A DNA stretch of 43,007 bases, from positions 1 through 43,007 of the forward strand of contig CASLVD010000009.1 of NCBI GenBank assembly GCA_949398305.1, read 5' to 3'. Source of the stretch: an uncultured Candidatus Melainabacteria bacterium (GTDB lineage Bacteria; Cyanobacteriota; Vampirovibrionia; Gastranaerophilales; Gastranaerophilaceae). Both the position numbers and the translations under genes were made by a program. Under the pieces are notes generated by a model. It did no database searches. It was not told the DNA's origin and was given only the letters and a program-made list of their open reading frames with translations. Of the stretch, positions 17,241 to 25,452 are shown one piece after another (within the stretch, counting starts at the first letter, position 1; each line of letters begins with the position of its first letter).

Positions 17241-17464
17241 TAAGTACTTCCTTTATAAGCTTTAGGATTTACCATTTCTTTTATATATGCCGGTAATTTT
17301 CTGAATTGGAGTTTTAGTATTGTTTCATTTATTTTGTTATTATTACGGCTTGAGCTAAATCGTTCTAAAATTAATCTTTTTGCTCTTTCCGGTTCGGGGT
17401 TTCTAATTACAATATTTGGTGCCGATTTATATATTGGTGTAAGTGTAAGTTTTGTTATATTCAT
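17240..17464 (-). CDS. Small hypothetical protein (74 aa)
   Basis: A basic 74 aa protein starting MNITKLTLTPIYKS, with an R/K-rich middle. There is no signal peptide, membrane helix or recognised domain. The ATG follows the previous stop directly (TAAATG) and has AAGGA upstream, so the two small genes are translationally linked. It ends at a strong hairpin terminator. I cannot assign a function. Confidence 0.65.
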   Translation of the reverse strand: MNITKLTLTPIYKSAPNIVIRNPEPERAKRLILERFSSSRNNNKINETILKLQFRKLPAYIKEMVNPKAYKGST

Positions 17465-17767
17465 TTATTTTTTCCTTTTGGGGTTAGACATTTTGCTCCA
17501 GGATGCCCATACCGAATCTGTAAATAATTTGTCGTATATTCTATTGTGTAAGTTTGAATAATCTATTACATTCAGCTCGATTCGCGGGTTTTGGAAATCT
17601 TTCAGCATATCTTTTGCTGTTTGTTTTACAAATGAGTCAAATTCAGCTTCTTTTTGGGCAATATTAGCTTGAACACGGGCTTGTTCAGTTTTTAATTTTT
17701 CAAGTTTCTTTTGTTTAAGTATTTGTCCAAATGTTTTTTTAGCGGTTATCCTGTTTATTTTTGGCAT
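17465..17767 (-). CDS. Small coiled-coil hypothetical protein (100 aa)
   Basis: A 100 aa, lysine-rich protein. Residues about 12-60 are predicted helical and coiled-coil-like, with regularly spaced leucine, isoleucine and alanine and many K/E/Q. The C-terminal part has a short aromatic stretch (V-W-A-S-W). No family is recognised. It lies 12 bases after asd in a leftward run (asd, this gene, the 74 aa gene), with AAAAGGAAA before its ATG. Confidence 0.65.
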   Translation of the reverse strand: MPKINRITAKKTFGQILKQKKLEKLKTEQARVQANIAQKEAEFDSFVKQTAKDMLKDFQNPRIELNVIDYSNLHNRIYDKLFTDSVWASWSKMSNPKRKK

Positions 17768-17779
17768 ATATTTTCCTTT

Positions 17780-18802
17780 TTAGTATAGTCCCATTTCTAT
17801 AACTTTTTGGCAGATTCTGACAGTGTTTAGAGCCGCGCCGATTCTGATATTGTCTGCAACACACCATAGTGAAATTCCGTTATTAAAAGCTAGATTTTTT
17901 CTGATTCTGCCGACAAATACAGGGTCAACACCTGAGGCATCATATGTTGTCGGGTATTCAAAATTGTCCGGGTTGTCAATAACTTTTACGCCGAATGAAT
18001 TTTGCATAATTTCACGAACTTCTTCCGGTGTAACAGGTTTTTCAAATTCGATATCAACAGCTTCTGAGTGTCCGTTATAAACAGGAACTCTTGCAGCTGT
18101 ACAAGAAATCGGCAAGTCTGCCGGAAGATGAAGAATTTTTTTAGTTTCATTGGCAACTTTCATTTCTTCTTTTGTGTAACCGTTTTCGCAGAATACATCG
18201 ATTTGCGGTAAAACGTTAAAAGCAATCGGTTTTTTAAATGCATCAGGGGTAAATCCCTCGTGATTTAATGCTGCCTTTGTGTTATCTGTAAGTTCATTAA
18301 TTGCTTTTAACCCTGCGCCTGAAACTGCTTGATATGTTGAAACAATAAGTCTTTTTATTGTGAATTTTTCGTGAAGCGGTTTTAAAACAAGCATCAATTG
18401 TGATGTTGAACAATTCGGGTTTGCGATAATGCCTTTGTGTTTTCTTAAATCTTCGTCATTAACATATGCTATAACAAGCGGAACATCTTCTTCCATTCTG
18501 AATGCTGAAGAATTATCAATTAGGACTCCTCCACGTTTTACGATTTCAGGAGCAAATTTTTGAGAAGTTGAGCCGCCCGCTGAAGCTAAAACAATATTTA
18601 TACCATCAAAGCTTTCCGGTGTTGCTTCTTCAACTGTATATTCCTTACCTTGAAATTCAATTTTTGATCCGGCACTTCTTGCGCTTGATAAAAATTTTAT
18701 TGAATTAAAATCAATTTTTAATTCATTAACAATCTTTGTAATCTCTCTTCCTACAACGCCTGTAGCGCCTAAAATTGCAATATTTGCTTTTTGTTTTGAC
18801 AT
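17780..18802 (-). CDS. asd: Aspartate-semialdehyde dehydrogenase
   Basis: Makes aspartate semialdehyde from aspartyl phosphate for lysine, threonine and methionine synthesis. The 340 aa length is normal. The NADP-binding loop G-A-T-G-V-V-G is at 12-18. The active cysteine C131 lies in A-N-P-N-C-S-T-S-Q. A conserved histidine is in V-P-V-Y-N-G-H-S-E. It works in the same branch as dapB at 13160. It heads a short leftward operon with two small unknown genes. Confidence 0.96.
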   Translation of the reverse strand: MSKQKANIAILGATGVVGREITKIVNELKIDFNSIKFLSSARSAGSKIEFQGKEYTVEEATPESFDGINIVLASAGGSTSQKFAPEIVKRGGVLIDNSSAFRMEEDVPLVIAYVNDEDLRKHKGIIANPNCSTSQLMLVLKPLHEKFTIKRLIVSTYQAVSGAGLKAINELTDNTKAALNHEGFTPDAFKKPIAFNVLPQIDVFCENGYTKEEMKVANETKKILHLPADLPISCTAARVPVYNGHSEAVDIEFEKPVTPEEVREIMQNSFGVKVIDNPDNFEYPTTYDASGVDPVFVGRIRKNLAFNNGISLWCVADNIRIGAALNTVRICQKVIEMGLY

Positions 18803-18822
18803 ATTTAATTCCTTCTACCAGT

Positions 18823-18840
18823 GTATGAATATTATCATAC
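18823..18840. promoter_or_regulatory. Inverted repeat upstream of asd
   Basis: GTATGA, a 6-base ATATTA spacer and TCATAC form a perfect dyad about 20 bases before the asd start. It overlaps AT-rich sequence that could hold the -10 box. It could be an operator; the binding protein is unknown. Confidence 0.3.
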
Positions 18841-18906
18841 TACAAGAATAATATCGGAGAAAGATTTAAGAATAATTGTTAATAAAAGTTTACTCCCTCA
18901 TTTTAT

Positions 18907-18965
18907 CTCTGCGGAGCTGAATTGTTGTAATAATCCGGAAAATAGTTGGTAATAACATTTACCCC
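18907..18965 (-). repeat. 59-nt interspersed intergenic element, copy B
   Basis: Read leftward it begins GGGGTAAATGTTATTACCAA and ends CAGCTCCGCAGAG. It has the same length and module order as copies A, C and D. A second GGGGTAAATGT start (18968-18978) sits directly beside it and touches the stop codon of the neighbouring ATPase-like gene. Confidence 0.55.
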
Positions 18966-18978
18966 CAACATTTACCCC

Positions 18979-20361
18979 CTAGCCGAGGTATTTTTGAAGG
19001 GTTTCACGGTTGAAAACTTCTACACTGTTTTGAGAGTGGATAAATACCATTCCTGAAATTATTGATTTTAATGTGTCAAAGTCAGAAAATGCCATTTTGT
19101 TACGAAGGTCTTCCATGTTGTTTGCAAGAAATTCCATGATAATAGTTTTATCGTTGTAAACAAGGCTTGAAAAATAATCAAATGATTCTTTTGATTTTAT
19201 ACCTTCAAGATAGATTATATCAGGGTTTTGGAACTCGATAAAACGTGCTGCTTTATCCATATTAAAGCCCACATTTTCGTTAAATTCGCATTGATTAACC
19301 CCTTTGAGTTCGTATTTTGAAATACTTTCAAGAGTCATTATGTTTTTACATTTTGATTTAGCGCCTTCTAAAAGAAGTGAATAAATAACGTGAGTTTTAC
19401 CGCTTAAAGAAGAACCGCAAACAAGAATTATTCCGGGTTTATCAAGTGCTTGTTTTATTTCGGCAAGTCCGGTTTTTGATGTGATAATTTTATCAAGTGC
19501 TATTGGCGGTTTGTAAATTTTTAGGAAAATTCTTTCACCCATAATTGTAGGGAAGGTGGAAACGCTTGCAAGTACAATAATATTGTCCACCTTGAAGCAT
19601 AGTTTTCCAAGCTGTGGAACTTCTGATACAGATGGATCAAGTTCTGACAGGGTTTTTAATTTCGCTGCAAATGAGGTTACAAGAGCTGTCGGAATTACAC
19701 CTTTATTTGAAAGTTCGCCGTGTTTTTTGAAGTTTACGCCAAGTCCTTCTTCTTCGCCCTGGAAAGTTACTTCATGAATGCCTTCAAGAATTGCTTGTTT
19801 CAAGATTGCACGGATAATTTTTTGGATATGGTTATCGCTCAAGTCTTCTTTATGAAGCTCGTCTTGCCAGTCGTATGTTGAATCCTGCTCTGTTGAAATA
19901 TTTCCGACAGTTACATCAATTTTGTATGACTCATCAATCTTTTTTAGAATACTTTCTTCTGAAGATAAAACGGGGTCGATTTCGCATTCTGCGCTTTCCA
20001 TAATTTTATCAATTGCAAATAAATCTCTCGGGTCTGCCATTGCAACTGTTAGTGTGTTTTCAATTTTAAACAGCGGAATAATTTTATATCTTCTTGCATC
20101 TGAATAATTTATGTATTTCAGGCATTTGGGATCAAGATGGTAATTATTTAAGTCTACAAACGGGGTGTGAAGTTTGGATTCCAAAAATTTAATCAATTGT
20201 TCTTCTGTTAAGAAGCCCGAATTGATAAGTGCCTGTCCAATGTTGATATTCTGGGCATTGGCAATTTCTTCTGCCTGTTCAACTACTTCGTATTGAACAA
20301 GTCCTTCTCTTACTAAGTCATATTTTAATGTTTCTAGTGTTTTGTTTGTAATTATATTCAT
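18979..20361 (-). CDS. Degenerate PilB/GspE-like ATPase
   Basis: 460 aa, shorter than typical PilB (about 560). Residues 1-145 are an MshEN/GspE N-terminal domain, which in relatives binds c-di-GMP. The C-terminal half matches the type II/IV secretion ATPase fold. Walker A G-S-S-L-S-G-K-T is kept at 316-323 and M-G-E-R-I at 274-278. The Asp box is lost (T-L-E-S-I in place of T-x-E-D-P). The Walker B region reads N-P-D-I-I-Y-L-E-G-I-K-S instead of D-P-D-I-I-x-x-G-E-I-R-D. The His box S-T-L-H-T-N is replaced. It may bind ATP but is unlikely to be a normal pilus motor; it could be a regulatory or adaptor version. A CheY-like gene lies five bases upstream in the same operon. Confidence 0.75.
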   Translation of the reverse strand: MNIITNKTLETLKYDLVREGLVQYEVVEQAEEIANAQNINIGQALINSGFLTEEQLIKFLESKLHTPFVDLNNYHLDPKCLKYINYSDARRYKIIPLFKIENTLTVAMADPRDLFAIDKIMESAECEIDPVLSSEESILKKIDESYKIDVTVGNISTEQDSTYDWQDELHKEDLSDNHIQKIIRAILKQAILEGIHEVTFQGEEEGLGVNFKKHGELSNKGVIPTALVTSFAAKLKTLSELDPSVSEVPQLGKLCFKVDNIIVLASVSTFPTIMGERIFLKIYKPPIALDKIITSKTGLAEIKQALDKPGIILVCGSSLSGKTHVIYSLLLEGAKSKCKNIMTLESISKYELKGVNQCEFNENVGFNMDKAARFIEFQNPDIIYLEGIKSKESFDYFSSLVYNDKTIIMEFLANNMEDLRNKMAFSDFDTLKSIISGMVFIHSQNSVEVFNRETLQKYLG

Positions 20362-20366
20362 CTTGC

Positions 20367-20729
20367 TTATCCCAAGTATTTTTGAACGGTTTTGACAACA
20401 TCATCAAGGTCAAATGGTTTTGTGATATATTCATCAGCACCGGTTTCTTCACCGATTAGCTTGTCTTCTTCCTGTGAACGCGCTGTCACCATTAAAATCG
20501 GAATGTTTTTGTATTTCTCATCGAATTTTAACAGTCTGCTGATTTTGAACCCGTTAATTCGCGGCATCATAACATCCAAAATTATTAAGTCAGGAATAAT
20601 TTCGCGTGCAAGTTTTAACCCGTCTTCGCCGTTATAAGCACAGTAACAGGTATAATCGCAGTTTTCCAATACAAATTTAAGGCTTTCTACAATATCCTGC
20701 TCATCATCTACAATAAGAATTTTCTTCAT
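20367..20729 (-). CDS. CheY-like single-domain response regulator
   Basis: A 120 aa receiver domain with no output domain. It has D8-D9, phosphorylation site D52 in I-I-L-D-V-M-M-P, a T in M-V-T-A-R and the lysine in Y-I-T-K-P-F. It probably signals by protein contact, and the adjacent PilB-like protein is the obvious candidate partner since the genes are five bases apart. The C-terminal Q-K-Y-L-G ends just before that gene. Confidence 0.92.
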   Translation of the reverse strand: MKKILIVDDEQDIVESLKFVLENCDYTCYCAYNGEDGLKLAREIIPDLIILDVMMPRINGFKISRLLKFDEKYKNIPILMVTARSQEEDKLIGEETGADEYITKPFDLDDVVKTVQKYLG

Positions 20730-20807
20730 ACTATCCCCTAATCAGTAAAAATATTTGTATTTACAGTATATCATACATTTTGGGGTTGGGCAATATTTTA
20801 TTATAAG

Positions 20808-21542
20808 TTATTTTGCAGTGTGAAGTATGTATCTTCCTGCTGCAGTTGCGGGTTCTACAACTCCATCGTGGATTCTTATCGGGAATAAATCTGTCATATG
20901 TTTTGAATCATTATTTACAACGCAATTGTTTTGGGCAAGAGAATTTGAACCGGATGAACAGCTTACTTCTTTGTTAGGCAGAGAAGTTCCGTTTACATCA
21001 ATATATCCGTAACAAAAACGCATTTTACCATCCATATTTATGATGTCTTTAAGCTGAGTGCCTATTGCCAGGTTACATTCATTTGTACCAAGGCTTTTTG
21101 ATAGCATAATTATTGTTCCGTCAGATAAAATATAAGCGTTTGTTGTATTAGTATTTAAACCGTGCACTTTACTAAATTCTGAATCTATTGTATAAGTAGT
21201 TGTTTTACCTTTTTTATTCATCTTAATATCTGTTGAATTTGGATAAAATGTAGCTCCTGTTAATGCTCCGTTAAGAACTGCGCAAATAGAATATGTTGTT
21301 TCAGGATGTTCTGAACCGCCGTTAACTCCGCATTGTTTGTTTATGCCTGAAAAATCGTATCCATACTGAGCTTGGTTTAATCTTGCGGCTTGTGAAAGTG
21401 TTGATATTGTTTTTTTGAATTTTGAACGGAATTGCTGTGCGCGTGTATTTGCAATTAGTGTTGGAATAGTCATTGCTGCTACCACTCCGATTATTCCTAG
21501 TGTGATTAAAACCTCCGCTAAAGTAAATGCTTTTTTATCCAT
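20808..21542 (-). CDS. Type IV prepilin-like protein
   Basis: A 244 aa protein with a short leader M-D-K-K-A and the N-terminal methylation signature F-T-L-A-E-V-L-I-T-L-G-I-I-G-V-V. Here the residue before F is alanine, not the usual glycine, a tolerated but less efficient cleavage position. A hydrophobic helix of about 20 residues is followed by a globular head with several cysteines (C-G-V near 67, C-N-L, C-S-S). It belongs to the same family as the poly-G prepilin at 5793, as the first 40 residues are very similar, but it has the normal short leader. A good leftward promoter lies at 21571-21599. Confidence 0.88.
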   Translation of the reverse strand: MDKKAFTLAEVLITLGIIGVVAAMTIPTLIANTRAQQFRSKFKKTISTLSQAARLNQAQYGYDFSGINKQCGVNGGSEHPETTYSICAVLNGALTGATFYPNSTDIKMNKKGKTTTYTIDSEFSKVHGLNTNTTNAYILSDGTIIMLSKSLGTNECNLAIGTQLKDIINMDGKMRFCYGYIDVNGTSLPNKEVSCSSGSNSLAQNNCVVNNDSKHMTDLFPIRIHDGVVEPATAAGRYILHTAK

Positions 21543-21570
21543 AGTAACCTCTTTTTAAATTATTAATTTA

Positions 21571-21599
21571 AATTTAAACTATTAATTTAATTTTGTCAA
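21571..21599 (-). promoter_or_regulatory. Leftward promoter of the prepilin gene, with direct repeats
   Basis: Read leftward: TTGACA (21599-21594), a 17-base spacer and TAAATT (21576-21571). Two copies of TATTAATTTAA (21561-21571 and 21580-21590) lie 19 bases apart over the spacer and -10, and could be regulator sites. Confidence 0.6.
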
Positions 21600-21629
21600 T
21601 ATAAGTTTAATGTAAGGTATTCTTATTTT

Positions 21630-21842
21630 ATGAATTTATCTAATGAAATAAGAAAACTTATGATTGACTGTGATGTTACGATAACGCAACTTGCACAGGA
21701 AATTTCTAAATCCAAAAATAAGCATTATACGGTGCAGAATTTATCCCAAAAATTAAAAAATAATACTCTTAATGCTAATGAAATAGGGATTATTTTGGAT
21801 GCACTTGATTATAAGGTCCTTTTTTATCCTAAAAAGGGGTAA
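21630..21842 (+). CDS. Small helix-turn-helix protein
   Basis: A 70 aa protein made mostly of short helices. The stretch D-V-T-I-T-Q-L-A-Q-E-I-S and Y-T-V-Q-N-L-S-Q-K-L fits the two helices of an XRE-like helix-turn-helix. It is divergent from the prepilin gene, so it may regulate it through the direct repeats in the shared upstream region. No dimerisation or sensor domain is present. The stop codon is inside a GGGGTAAA motif. Confidence 0.65.
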   Translation: MNLSNEIRKLMIDCDVTITQLAQEISKSKNKHYTVQNLSQKLKNNTLNANEIGIILDALDYKVLFYPKKG

Positions 21843-21868
21843 ATTTTCGGGGTGAAATTAGGGGTAAA

Positions 21869-22996
21869 TTATTTAATTAGTTCTTTTGTTTTTATTCTGA
21901 TTTCTTCATCTATTGCGAAAATTTCATCAATTGAAGGAGTTTTGATTACTTTGTGGCTGTTCATCATTTTTTCTGTAATTGAGTAAATGTCGTAAAGCTT
22001 GATTTTTCCGTCAAGAAATGCAAAAACAGCTTCTTCATTTGCCGCATTAAGACATACAGTTGCGCTTCCGCCTTCTTTACCTGCTGAATATGCCATGTTT
22101 AAGGAAGGGAATTTTTCAAAATCAGGTTTTTCAAAATCAAGACGGGCGATTTCTGAAAAACTAAAACTTTTTGATTTTATTCCTTCAAATTTTTCAGGAT
22201 ATGTTATTGCATACTGAATAGGAATATGCATGCTCGGAAGTCCTAATTGCGCGATTACGCTTCCGTCTTTGTATTCGATTGCAGAATGCACAATACTTTG
22301 CGGATGAACTACTACATCAATTTTTTCATATGGCATGTTAAATAAGTGATGCGCTTCGATAATTTCTAAGCCTTTGTTCATCAGTGTCGCAGAATCAACT
22401 GTAATTTTGCGGCCCATATTCCAACGCGGGTGGGCTAAAGCTTCATCAACTGTGGCATTTTTCATATCTTCAATTGTTTTATGTAAAAATGGTCCGCCGC
22501 TTGCTGTGATTATAAGTTTTTCAACTTGAGACAGTTTTTTTATGCATTGATGGATTGCGCAGTGTTCGCTGTCTACAGGAATTATTTTTACTCCTGATTC
22601 TTTTGCTTTTTGCATTACAATATCGCCTGCCATAACAAGGGTTTCTTTATTGGCAAGAGCAATATTTATACCGTTTTCTATGGCTTTTAGAGTCGGTTTA
22701 AGTCCGATTTTTCCGGATACTGCAACGAGAATGATGTCATTTTCTTTATTTGAACAAATCTCTTCTAAGCCTTCTGTGCCAAAAAGTGTTTGTATACCTT
22801 CAATTTTTATTTCTTTATTTGAGCATACATATTTTGGTCGAAATTTAAGCGCTTGCTGTTTTAGTAAGTCAATGTTAGAGCCGCCGGTTAATGCAATTAT
22901 TTCAAATTTATCCTGAAGTTTTTCTATTACTTCAAGAGCCTGTGTGCCTATTGAACCGGTTGAACCCACTATGCTTATCTTAATTTTTTTATCCAT
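21869..22996 (-). CDS. dxr: 1-deoxy-D-xylulose 5-phosphate reductoisomerase
   Basis: Second step of the MEP isoprenoid pathway: converts DXP to MEP with NADPH. The 375 aa length is normal. The NADPH loop G-S-T-G-S-I-G is at 11-17. The metal-binding D142 and E144 lie in V-D-S-E-H-C-A-I-H-Q, and S-G-G-P-F and the later N-x-x-N-E-E region are present. It starts 12 bases after the histidine kinase gene ends, in the same direction. Confidence 0.96.
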   Translation of the reverse strand: MDKKIKISIVGSTGSIGTQALEVIEKLQDKFEIIALTGGSNIDLLKQQALKFRPKYVCSNKEIKIEGIQTLFGTEGLEEICSNKENDIILVAVSGKIGLKPTLKAIENGINIALANKETLVMAGDIVMQKAKESGVKIIPVDSEHCAIHQCIKKLSQVEKLIITASGGPFLHKTIEDMKNATVDEALAHPRWNMGRKITVDSATLMNKGLEIIEAHHLFNMPYEKIDVVVHPQSIVHSAIEYKDGSVIAQLGLPSMHIPIQYAITYPEKFEGIKSKSFSFSEIARLDFEKPDFEKFPSLNMAYSAGKEGGSATVCLNAANEEAVFAFLDGKIKLYDIYSITEKMMNSHKVIKTPSIDEIFAIDEEIRIKTKELIK

Positions 22997-23008
22997 AATT
23001 TTATTATA

Positions 23009-24727
23009 TTACAAAAGTTCTTTTTCAATTGTTTTGTTATCTGCGGGTTCTGTTGTTACCGGAAGCGCAAAACGGAAGCTTGATCCTTTGTTTTCTTCAC
23101 TATCACACCAGATTGTACCTTTGTGAGCTTTAATAAGCTGCTTTGCAATCGGAAGTCCTAAACCTGTTCCGCCGACTTTTCTGGATAATGAATTTTCGAT
23201 TTGTGTAAATTTATCAAATGCTTTTAGAAGGTTTTCTTCTTTGATTCCGATTCCTTCATCTACTACACTTACTACAATATAATTCCCGTTTAGTGTTTTT
23301 AGTTCGTTTTCAAAGCAGTTATCGGTATTTATATCTTGGGCATTTTTGAGTTCAGAATGTATTGTAATAGATTTTCCGCGCGGAGTAAATTTTATAGCGT
23401 TTGATACAAGGTTCGTTAAAACCTGTCCGAGGCGCTGCGAATCTGCGTAAATATCCGGAAGATTTTCCTGTTCATTTGTACTGAATGTAATTTCGTGTTC
23501 TTTTGCAACGCAGTCAAAGTTTGTTTTTACATTTTCAATAACAGAATGGATATTCATTAACTTGTAATTGAAATCCATTTTGCCTGCTTCAATTTTGTTG
23601 ATATCAAGAATATCGTTGATAATACTTGTAAGGTTTTCGACATTTCGTTTTGCCATGTCAATAAATTTGTTTGCGTTTTCGCCTAATGTTCCGCATCTGC
23701 CGCTAGAAAGAATGCTTAATGCATTTTTTATAGGTGTAAGGGGAGTTCTTAATTCGTGTGAAACTATTGAAATAAATTCGGATTTTATTCGTTCAAGTTT
23801 TTCAAGTTCTTCGTTTTTTTCAATGATTTCTTTATATAAGCCTGCACTTTTTAATGGCAGTGAGACTTGCTGTACAATTGTTTGAAAGTATGTTGCATCA
23901 TCTGTAGAAAAAGGATTTTCCTTAAAGATTTCAATACATCCGAAAAAGTTATCGCCTAAATCGATTGGCGCAAACATATTGTCGTATTGGAAAATATTAA
24001 ATGTTAATTTGCCTGTCGGATTTTTAATATATTTAACTATTTTCAAGTTCTTGTCATCAATTTCAAAAGGAATTTCGCGGTTTTTGAACAGTGATTTATA
24101 ATTAAGGATGGCACGAAGTTTTAATGCGCTCATCAATTCTTCTGAAATATCATAAAGCGAATTGATAATTAAAACAGGTTCTTGTTCAAATCCGAATGAA
24201 ATTGTACAGGTTAAATCAAAGCTTAAAGATTTATCTAAACCTTCAATCATGTACATTAAAAGTTTTTTTGTATCAAGTGTTCCCGCAAATTGAGAGCTTG
24301 TGTTGTAAAGTACATTTAATCTGTATAAACTGTCTGCAAGATCTTTGTTTTTCCCGGAAAGATTATCGAGTTTTTCTTTATTTCTAATGTGTGCGTTAAC
24401 GGTTGTTTGTATAAGTTCATTTGAATAATTTTTCAAAATAATTCCACTGATTAGTTTTGAAATGTCTTCACTGATAACGGTTTCATCTGTTAAAAGCAAA
24501 ATTTGAACATTTTCAATTTTTGATTTTATTTTTTTTATAATAAGATTCAGGTTTATATTTTCAAGTTTGTCATCAATTAAAACAACATCAATCGGAGAAA
24601 TCTCAATTAAATCCAATATAGATGTATTATTACAACAAGAATTAAAATTATTAAATTCTTTGTTTAATAAACTTTTAAACTTGTTATAAATCTCATCGTT
24701 TTCGGTAACTAATAAAATATTCCCCAT
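23009..24727 (-). CDS. Sensor histidine kinase with N-terminal receiver-like and GAF-like domains
   Basis: A cytoplasmic 572 aa kinase with no membrane helix. Residues 1-115 resemble a receiver fold (M-G-N-I-L-L-V-T-E-N-D, with V-V-L-I-D-D near 48-53), but the T-x-K loop is poorly kept. A GAF-like sensor region covers about 135-290, followed by a short coiled linker. The H-box S-I-V-S-H-E-L-R-T-P-L has the phospho-acceptor H324. The ATPase domain shows the N box (L-V-S-N-A-I-K-F-T), D-E-G-I-G-I and G-T-G-L-G-L-P. Its partner could be one of the three response regulators in the window. It ends just before dxr, an unusual pairing. Confidence 0.93.
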   Translation of the reverse strand: MGNILLVTENDEIYNKFKSLLNKEFNNFNSCCNNTSILDLIEISPIDVVLIDDKLENINLNLIIKKIKSKIENVQILLLTDETVISEDISKLISGIILKNYSNELIQTTVNAHIRNKEKLDNLSGKNKDLADSLYRLNVLYNTSSQFAGTLDTKKLLMYMIEGLDKSLSFDLTCTISFGFEQEPVLIINSLYDISEELMSALKLRAILNYKSLFKNREIPFEIDDKNLKIVKYIKNPTGKLTFNIFQYDNMFAPIDLGDNFFGCIEIFKENPFSTDDATYFQTIVQQVSLPLKSAGLYKEIIEKNEELEKLERIKSEFISIVSHELRTPLTPIKNALSILSSGRCGTLGENANKFIDMAKRNVENLTSIINDILDINKIEAGKMDFNYKLMNIHSVIENVKTNFDCVAKEHEITFSTNEQENLPDIYADSQRLGQVLTNLVSNAIKFTPRGKSITIHSELKNAQDINTDNCFENELKTLNGNYIVVSVVDEGIGIKEENLLKAFDKFTQIENSLSRKVGGTGLGLPIAKQLIKAHKGTIWCDSEENKGSSFRFALPVTTEPADNKTIEKELL

Positions 24728-24754
24728 AATTTTATTTTATGATGAGTAAAAATT

Positions 24755-24783
24755 TTGGCAAGTTATTAAAAATTTTTTATAAA
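24755..24783 (+). promoter_or_regulatory. Promoter of a candidate small RNA
   Basis: TTGGCA (24755-24760), a 17-base spacer and TATAAA (24778-24783). The expected start is near 24790, about 85 bases before a strong terminator, with no ORF between. Confidence 0.5.
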
Positions 24784-24789
24784 ATTGAC

Positions 24790-24917
24790 CAAAAATTTAT
24801 TGTAAATTTTTGTAAATGAGCTCAGGTTTAAAATTCTGAAAACTAAAGTGGCAGAACTGCTTCCCGAGTTGTCAAGTCCGTATTTTTACTTAAGTAAAAA
24901 TACGGACTGTTTTTTTG
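24790..24917 (+). ncRNA. Candidate small RNA (about 125 nt)
   Basis: The stretch runs from a sigma-70-like promoter to a perfect intrinsic terminator and contains no reading frame of note. A short hairpin GCAG/CTGC lies in the middle. It is divergent from the histidine kinase and upstream of the phage-like cluster. The 24728-25241 gap holds this RNA, a seven-codon ORF and a G6/C6 hairpin. Confidence 0.45.
24875..24917 (+). terminator. Strong intrinsic terminator
   Basis: A perfect 34-base palindrome (24875-24908), with arms starting AGTCCGTATTTTTAC, is followed by a run of seven T. There is no matching T run on the other strand, so it acts rightward. Confidence 0.85.
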
Positions 24918-25008
24918 AAAAAAATACGCTTATACTAAGTATGTAATCGGTTAGAAACTTTAAAGAATAAAGTTCACCGGTTATGACAATTATAGAGGAA
25001 GTGTATTA

Positions 25009-25032
25009 ATGGGATACAATTACAGGTCATAA
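25009..25032 (+). other. Seven-codon ORF with ribosome binding site
   Basis: GAGGAAG (24995-25001) is followed seven bases later by ATG and six more codons (M-G-Y-N-Y-R-S), then TAA. It could be a leader peptide or the stump of a disrupted gene at the left edge of the phage-like cluster. Confidence 0.3.
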
Positions 25033-25112
25033 TAATTTTTCATATGCTTTTGGGAGCAAAATTTAATTCCTAATCTTATAAACATATAACTCTCAATCTT
25101 ATCTATCTAAAT

Positions 25113-25158
25113 GGGGGGATGGCTTATTTAGACTGCCTTTCAGGCTTTTTTGCCCCCC
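25113..25158 (+). terminator. Nested hairpin before the phage-like cluster
   Basis: GGGGGG (25113-25118) and CCCCCC (25153-25158) can pair around an inner GCCT-TTC-AGGC hairpin (25135-25145) that is followed by six T. It is probably an intrinsic terminator separating the upstream leader from the HTH gene. Confidence 0.5.
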
Positions 25159-25241
25159 TTTATTTTGGAGTTATTATTAAAATCTAAGACAAAAGCTTAA
25201 GATATTATTAAGATACTAAACTATCTGACAGAGGTGTTTCA

Positions 25242-25445
25242 ATGAGACTATCCCCGAAAAAAATTAAAATCTTAACTTTATTAGCTCAAGGTTTTACAGA
25301 TAAAGAGATTTCCCAGAAGTTACAGATGTCAACAAGAACGATACAAACACACATTTCCTCAATTGTTTTATCACTGAACGCACGAAATAGGGTTAATGCA
25401 GTAGCATTATATATGCATCAGAACCCGAAATGTAAAATATTATGA
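25242..25445 (+). CDS. Stand-alone LuxR/GerE helix-turn-helix protein
   Basis: A 67 aa protein consisting only of a LuxR-type DNA-binding domain. L-S-P-K-K-I-K-I-L-T-L-L-A-Q-G is followed by D-K-E-I-S-Q-K-L and the recognition helix T-R-T-I-Q-T-H-I. It lacks a receiver or ligand domain, so activity may depend on its level. AGAGGTG six bases upstream supports the start. As first gene of the phage-like cluster, 7 bases before the amidase gene, it is the only candidate transcription regulator there, and it is of a host-like type, not a CI/Cro repressor. Confidence 0.8.
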   Translation: MRLSPKKIKILTLLAQGFTDKEISQKLQMSTRTIQTHISSIVLSLNARNRVNAVALYMHQNPKCKIL

Positions 25446-25452
25446 GGTATTT

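Noticed and set aside
20808-21542. The second prepilin gene as a frameshifted copy of the first
   Set aside because: It is intact, has its own promoter and a normal short leader; only the N-terminal helix is alike.
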